A DNA stretch of 64,000 nucleotides from Tabrizicola oligotrophica (lineage in GTDB: Bacteria > Pseudomonadota > Alphaproteobacteria > Rhodobacterales > Rhodobacteraceae), in the NCBI RefSeq assembly GCF_011008935.1, contig NZ_JAAIVJ010000004.1, positions 62,001 through 126,000 of the forward strand, read 5' to 3'. The notes beneath the pieces were generated by a model. The model was not told where the DNA came from, did no database searches, and saw nothing but the letters and a program-made list of their open reading frames with translations. This document shows, piece by piece, positions 61,334-64,000 of this stretch. A program made the position numbers and the translations under genes. Within the stretch, counting starts at the first letter, position 1; each line of letters starts with the position of its first letter.

Positions 61334-62251
61334 TCATCTTCCGGCACTCCTTGGGTCCAGAACATCGCGCAGCCCGTCGCCCAAGAGGTTGAAGCCCAGC
61401 GAGACGATGAAGATGGCAAGGCCGGGCATGGTGGCGACCCACCATTGCTCGAACAGGTATTTCCGCCCCGCCGAAATCATCGCGCCCCATTCCGGCAAGG
61501 GCGGCTGCACGCCAAGGCCCAGAAAGCCAAGGCCGGCCGCGATCAGGATGACGCCGGCCATGTCCAGCGTCACCCGGATGATGACCGAGGGCAGGCACAT
61601 CGGCATGACATGGCCAAGGATGATCCGCGCCGGCCCTGCGCCTTGCAGGCGGACGGCGGCGATATAGTCGGAGGTGCGCACCGTCAGCGTCTCGGCCCGC
61701 GCGACGCGGGCATAGGGCGGCCAGGAGGTGAGCGCGATGGCGAGGATGGCATTTTCCATCCCCGGCCCCAGAACCGCGACAAGGGCAAGGGCAAGGATCA
61801 GCTTCGGAAAGGCAAGGAAGATGTCGGTGATCCGCATCAGGATCTCATCGGTCCAACCGCCGAAATAACCCGCCACAGTGCCGACCAGAAGGCCGAAGAC
61901 TGGCGCGGTGACGGCGACCAGCCCGATGATGAACAGCGTGATCCGGCTGCCGTAAAGAATGCGGCTGAGGATATCGCGGCCGAAATCGTCGGTGCCGAGG
62001 AGGTGGCCCGGCGTCAGCGGCGGCAGAAGCCGGTTCGACAGATCTTGCGTGATCGGGTCATGCGGGGCGAGCCACGGGGCGAAGGCGGCCATCACCAGAA
62101 GGACGGCGACAATGGCCAGGCCGACCATCGCCAAGGGGTTCCGCCGCATCCGGAGCCAGGCCATGAAAGCCTGCCCCAGCCGGGCCTGCCGACGCGAGGT
62201 CGGGTTCGGGTCGCGCAGCCATGTGGTGATCTGGCTCATGCCAGTGCTCAT
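61334..62251 (-). CDS. Peptide ABC transporter permease (DppC-like)
   Basis: A 305-residue permease with about six TM helices. The N-terminal OppC segment (LRMRRNPLAMVGLAIVAVLL), HLLGTDDFGRDILSRILYGSR and the EAA-like loop RVARAETLTVRTSDYIAAVR identify the DppC subgroup. ATG 62251 overlaps the DppB-like stop (ATGA), so I keep this start; an alternative ATG is at 62239. Confidence 0.94.
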   Translation of the reverse strand: MSTGMSQITTWLRDPNPTSRRQARLGQAFMAWLRMRRNPLAMVGLAIVAVLLVMAAFAPWLAPHDPITQDLSNRLLPPLTPGHLLGTDDFGRDILSRILYGSRITLFIIGLVAVTAPVFGLLVGTVAGYFGGWTDEILMRITDIFLAFPKLILALALVAVLGPGMENAILAIALTSWPPYARVARAETLTVRTSDYIAAVRLQGAGPARIILGHVMPMCLPSVIIRVTLDMAGVILIAAGLGFLGLGVQPPLPEWGAMISAGRKYLFEQWWVATMPGLAIFIVSLGFNLLGDGLRDVLDPRSAGR

Positions 62252-63303
62252 GTTCTGGCCCTCGGATCGACGAGTTTGTAGAGGATGTCGCTGAGCAGGT
62301 TCAGCCCGATATAGACCATGCCGACGACGATGGTGCCGCCCATCACGGCAGGCATGTTGTTGGCCATCAGCGCGTCGGTGATATAGCTGCCAAGGCCGGG
62401 CCAGCCAAAGATGGTTTCGGTCAGCACTGCACCTTCCAGCAGGCTCGCATAGCTGAGCGCCACAACGGTAATCAGCGGCACCATGACATTGCGCATGGCA
62501 TGCACCCAGATCACCCGGCGCTCGGGCATGCCCTTGACGCGCGCCGTGGTGATGTATTCCTGCCCCAGCTCGTTCATCATGAAGCTGCGGGTCATCCGGC
62601 TGATATAGGCCATCGAGAGATAACCCAGCAGCCCCGCGGGCAGGATGATATGGGAAATCGCGTTGGCGAACATGTCCCAGCGCCCGGCCAGCGCGGTGTC
62701 GATCAGGATCATGCCGCTGCGCTGCGTCACCTCGAATTCGAACATCATGTCATAGGCGGCATCCAGCCGTCCTGGCCCGCCGACCCAGCCGAGAACGCCG
62801 TAGAACAGCAAAAGCCCCATCAGCCCCAGCCAGAACACCGGCATCGAATAGCCCATCAGCCCCACCAGCCGCACGATCTGGTCGGCCCATGACCCCGGCT
62901 TGGTGGCGGCCAGCACCCCCGCCGGCACGCCCAGCGCGACGCCGAAGATCGTGGCCAGCGTGGCGAGTTCCAGCGTGGCGGGGAAGAAGCGGGCGATCTC
63001 CGCGATCACCGGCTCGCGGGTTCGGATGGAAATGCCGAAATCGCCCTGCAAGGCCTGCCAGACATAGATGCCGAACTGCTTCCACAGCGGCTCGTCCAAA
63101 CCGAGGCGCAGCCGCTCGGCGGCGATCTGGGCATCGGTGGCGCGGTCGCCAAGGATCGACAGCACCGGGTCGATCGGCACGATGCGGGCGATGATGAAAG
63201 TGACGAACAACAGCCCGATGAAGGTGAACAGCAGGGACGCGGCAACGCCGATCAGGCGTTTCACCGTGCGGGTCAGCGGGGATGCGGCAAGGGTGTCTGA
63301 CAT
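62248..63303 (-). CDS. Peptide ABC transporter permease (DppB-like)
   Basis: A 351-residue permease with about six TM helices, recognised by FGIYVWQALQGDFGISIRTR, VPAGVLAATKPGSWAD and the EAA loop MNELGQEYITTARVKGMPER, plus the DppB-type PGLGSYITDALMANN near the end. It forms the inner-membrane pore with the DppC-like protein, with which it overlaps by 4 bp. A hairpin (63312-63339) separates it from the binding-protein gene upstream. Confidence 0.95.
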   Translation of the reverse strand: MSDTLAASPLTRTVKRLIGVAASLLFTFIGLLFVTFIIARIVPIDPVLSILGDRATDAQIAAERLRLGLDEPLWKQFGIYVWQALQGDFGISIRTREPVIAEIARFFPATLELATLATIFGVALGVPAGVLAATKPGSWADQIVRLVGLMGYSMPVFWLGLMGLLLFYGVLGWVGGPGRLDAAYDMMFEFEVTQRSGMILIDTALAGRWDMFANAISHIILPAGLLGYLSMAYISRMTRSFMMNELGQEYITTARVKGMPERRVIWVHAMRNVMVPLITVVALSYASLLEGAVLTETIFGWPGLGSYITDALMANNMPAVMGGTIVVGMVYIGLNLLSDILYKLVDPRART

Positions 63304-63311
63304 GCGGAAAG

Positions 63312-63339
63312 GGCCGGGCGATCTGCGGACCGCCCGGCC
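63312..63339 (-). terminator. Intercistronic hairpin after the binding-protein gene
   Basis: GGCCGGGCG (63312-63320) / CGCCCGGCC (63331-63339) with a 10-nt loop lies in the 43-bp gap between the binding-protein stop and the permease start. Typical of ABC operons, where it stabilises the binding-protein mRNA and reduces permease expression. Confidence 0.75.
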
Positions 63340-63346
63340 TTGGGTC

Positions 63347-64000
63347 TTACTTCGTCACGGTCCAGTAGGCCGCCGAGTCGGTGGCGCCGCCGGTGTAGAA
63401 GCCGTTCACATTGGCGCGCAGGCCAGTCTGATAGCCGATCTGGAACATCACGATGAAGGGCGAGGTCTCGCGGTGCGCCTTCTGGATTTCCTCGTACATC
63501 ATCTTGCGCTTGGCGCCGTCACGCTCCATCACCGCCGCTTCGGTCTTGCCGTGCCATTCGCCCGGCTCATAGGCGTTGCGATAAGCCAGACCGCCGGTGC
63601 CGGCATCGTCGGCATTGTCGGCGTTCATCGAGAAGGCCGAGGCATTGGTGTGCGGGTCGGGATAATCCGGGCCCCAGCTTTGCAGCGTGCCGTCATGCTG
63701 ACGCGCGCGGTAGCGCTTCAGCTGTTCGGCCCCCTCGCCGATGTTCAGCTCCACCGTGATGCCGGCCTGCCCGAAGGTGTTCTGGATCGACTGCGCCATC
63801 TCCATCCGGTCGGTGGCGTTGCGCACGTCCAGCACGATCTTGGGGTTCTCGATGCCGCTTTCCGCGACCAGCGCCTTGGCCTTTTCGATGTCGAGCTTGT
63901 AGGGCTGATCTTCCAGCGCGCCGAGATAGCCTTTCGGCAGATAGGCCTGATGCACCACCATGTTGCCCTTGAGGAAGCTGTTCGCCATGCCGTCATAGTC
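63347..64000 (-). CDS. Peptide ABC transporter substrate-binding protein, C-terminal part (5' end outside window)
   Basis: The last 217 residues of a family 5 extracellular binding protein (DppA/OppA-like), open to the window edge. Recognisable features: the LPKGYLG region, DIEKAKALVAESGIEN, the QSWGPDYPDPHTNASAF segment lining the peptide site and the C-terminal FQIGYQTGLRANVNGFY. A signal peptide is expected beyond the window. It heads the operon with permeases, ATPases and dipeptidase. Confidence 0.93.
   Translation of the reverse strand, partial: DYDGMANSFLKGNMVVHQAYLPKGYLGALEDQPYKLDIEKAKALVAESGIENPKIVLDVRNATDRMEMAQSIQNTFGQAGITVELNIGEGAEQLKRYRARQHDGTLQSWGPDYPDPHTNASAFSMNADNADDAGTGGLAYRNAYEPGEWHGKTEAAVMERDGAKRKMMYEEIQKAHRETSPFIVMFQIGYQTGLRANVNGFYTGGATDSAAYWTVTK

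Overview
The window is about 64 kb of GC-rich (roughly 65%) chromosomal DNA from an alphaproteobacterium, most likely a member of the Rhodobacteraceae/Paracoccaceae. That placement is an inference from gene content: a sucA-sucB-MAPEG-lpdA order, small lineage-typical families (TIGR02300/FYDLN, DUF1467, a DUF6455-like protein), TRAP transporters, and dispersed GC-rich intergenic hairpins. No search was run. There is no phage, IS element, CRISPR array or rRNA operon. One tRNA-Ala(GGC) is present.

Layout. 1-4.0 kb: end of the 2-oxoglutarate dehydrogenase operon (E1 end, E2, a MAPEG membrane protein, E3). 4.0-17.1 kb: a housekeeping mosaic with a four-TM His-rich membrane protein, a double-CDGSH Fe-S protein, tRNA-Ala, FYDLN protein, YgjP-like metalloprotease, GntR regulator, DgkA, YigZ/IMPACT, a glycosyltransferase, an M48 protease, YggU, a nitroreductase with an EI24 protein, methylmalonyl-CoA epimerase with DUF1467, an orphan receiver protein, a GNAT enzyme and a DUF1800-DUF1501 pair. 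17.2-22.4 kb: aspS diverging from leuA; leuA is preceded by an unannotated leucine-rich leader peptide with overlapping RNA hairpins, i.e. a probable attenuator. 22.5-28.4 kb: the rod-shape operon mreB-mreC-mreD-mrdA(PBP2)-rodA. 28.4-32.3 kb: DUF1345 protein, hydroxyacid reductase, amidase and DMT exporter.

32.3-42.6 kb: the most interesting region. An RpiR/SIS regulator diverges from a nine-gene cluster: N-formylglutamate-amidohydrolase-like enzyme, a complete TRAP transporter, glutamine-synthetase-like ligase, aldehyde dehydrogenase, iron-containing alcohol dehydrogenase and FAD-dependent amino acid oxidoreductase. I infer a gamma-glutamylation route for an imported amine or amino alcohol. 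42.6-46.6 kb: TerC with a structured leader, a 2-hydroxyacid dehydrogenase, an SH3 protein and a CDF metal exporter. 46.7-55.0 kb: a TetR regulator with AruH/AruI-like arginine transamination/decarboxylation enzymes, then a class III aminotransferase with a second glutamine-synthetase-like ligase, a CbiX-like chelatase and an enolase-superfamily enzyme. The first ligase cluster and the aminotransferase-ligase pair both carry the palindrome TTTGATCAAA upstream, suggesting a shared regulator.

55.1-58.3 kb: lepA, then a low-GC singleton gene for a two-TM protein of unknown function, followed by a long inverted repeat and a small lipoprotein gene; this looks like an acquired insertion. 58.5-64 kb: a minus-strand operon of a peptide ABC transporter (binding protein cut by the window end, two permeases, two ATPases) ending in a membrane dipeptidase, suited to importing and hydrolysing peptides.
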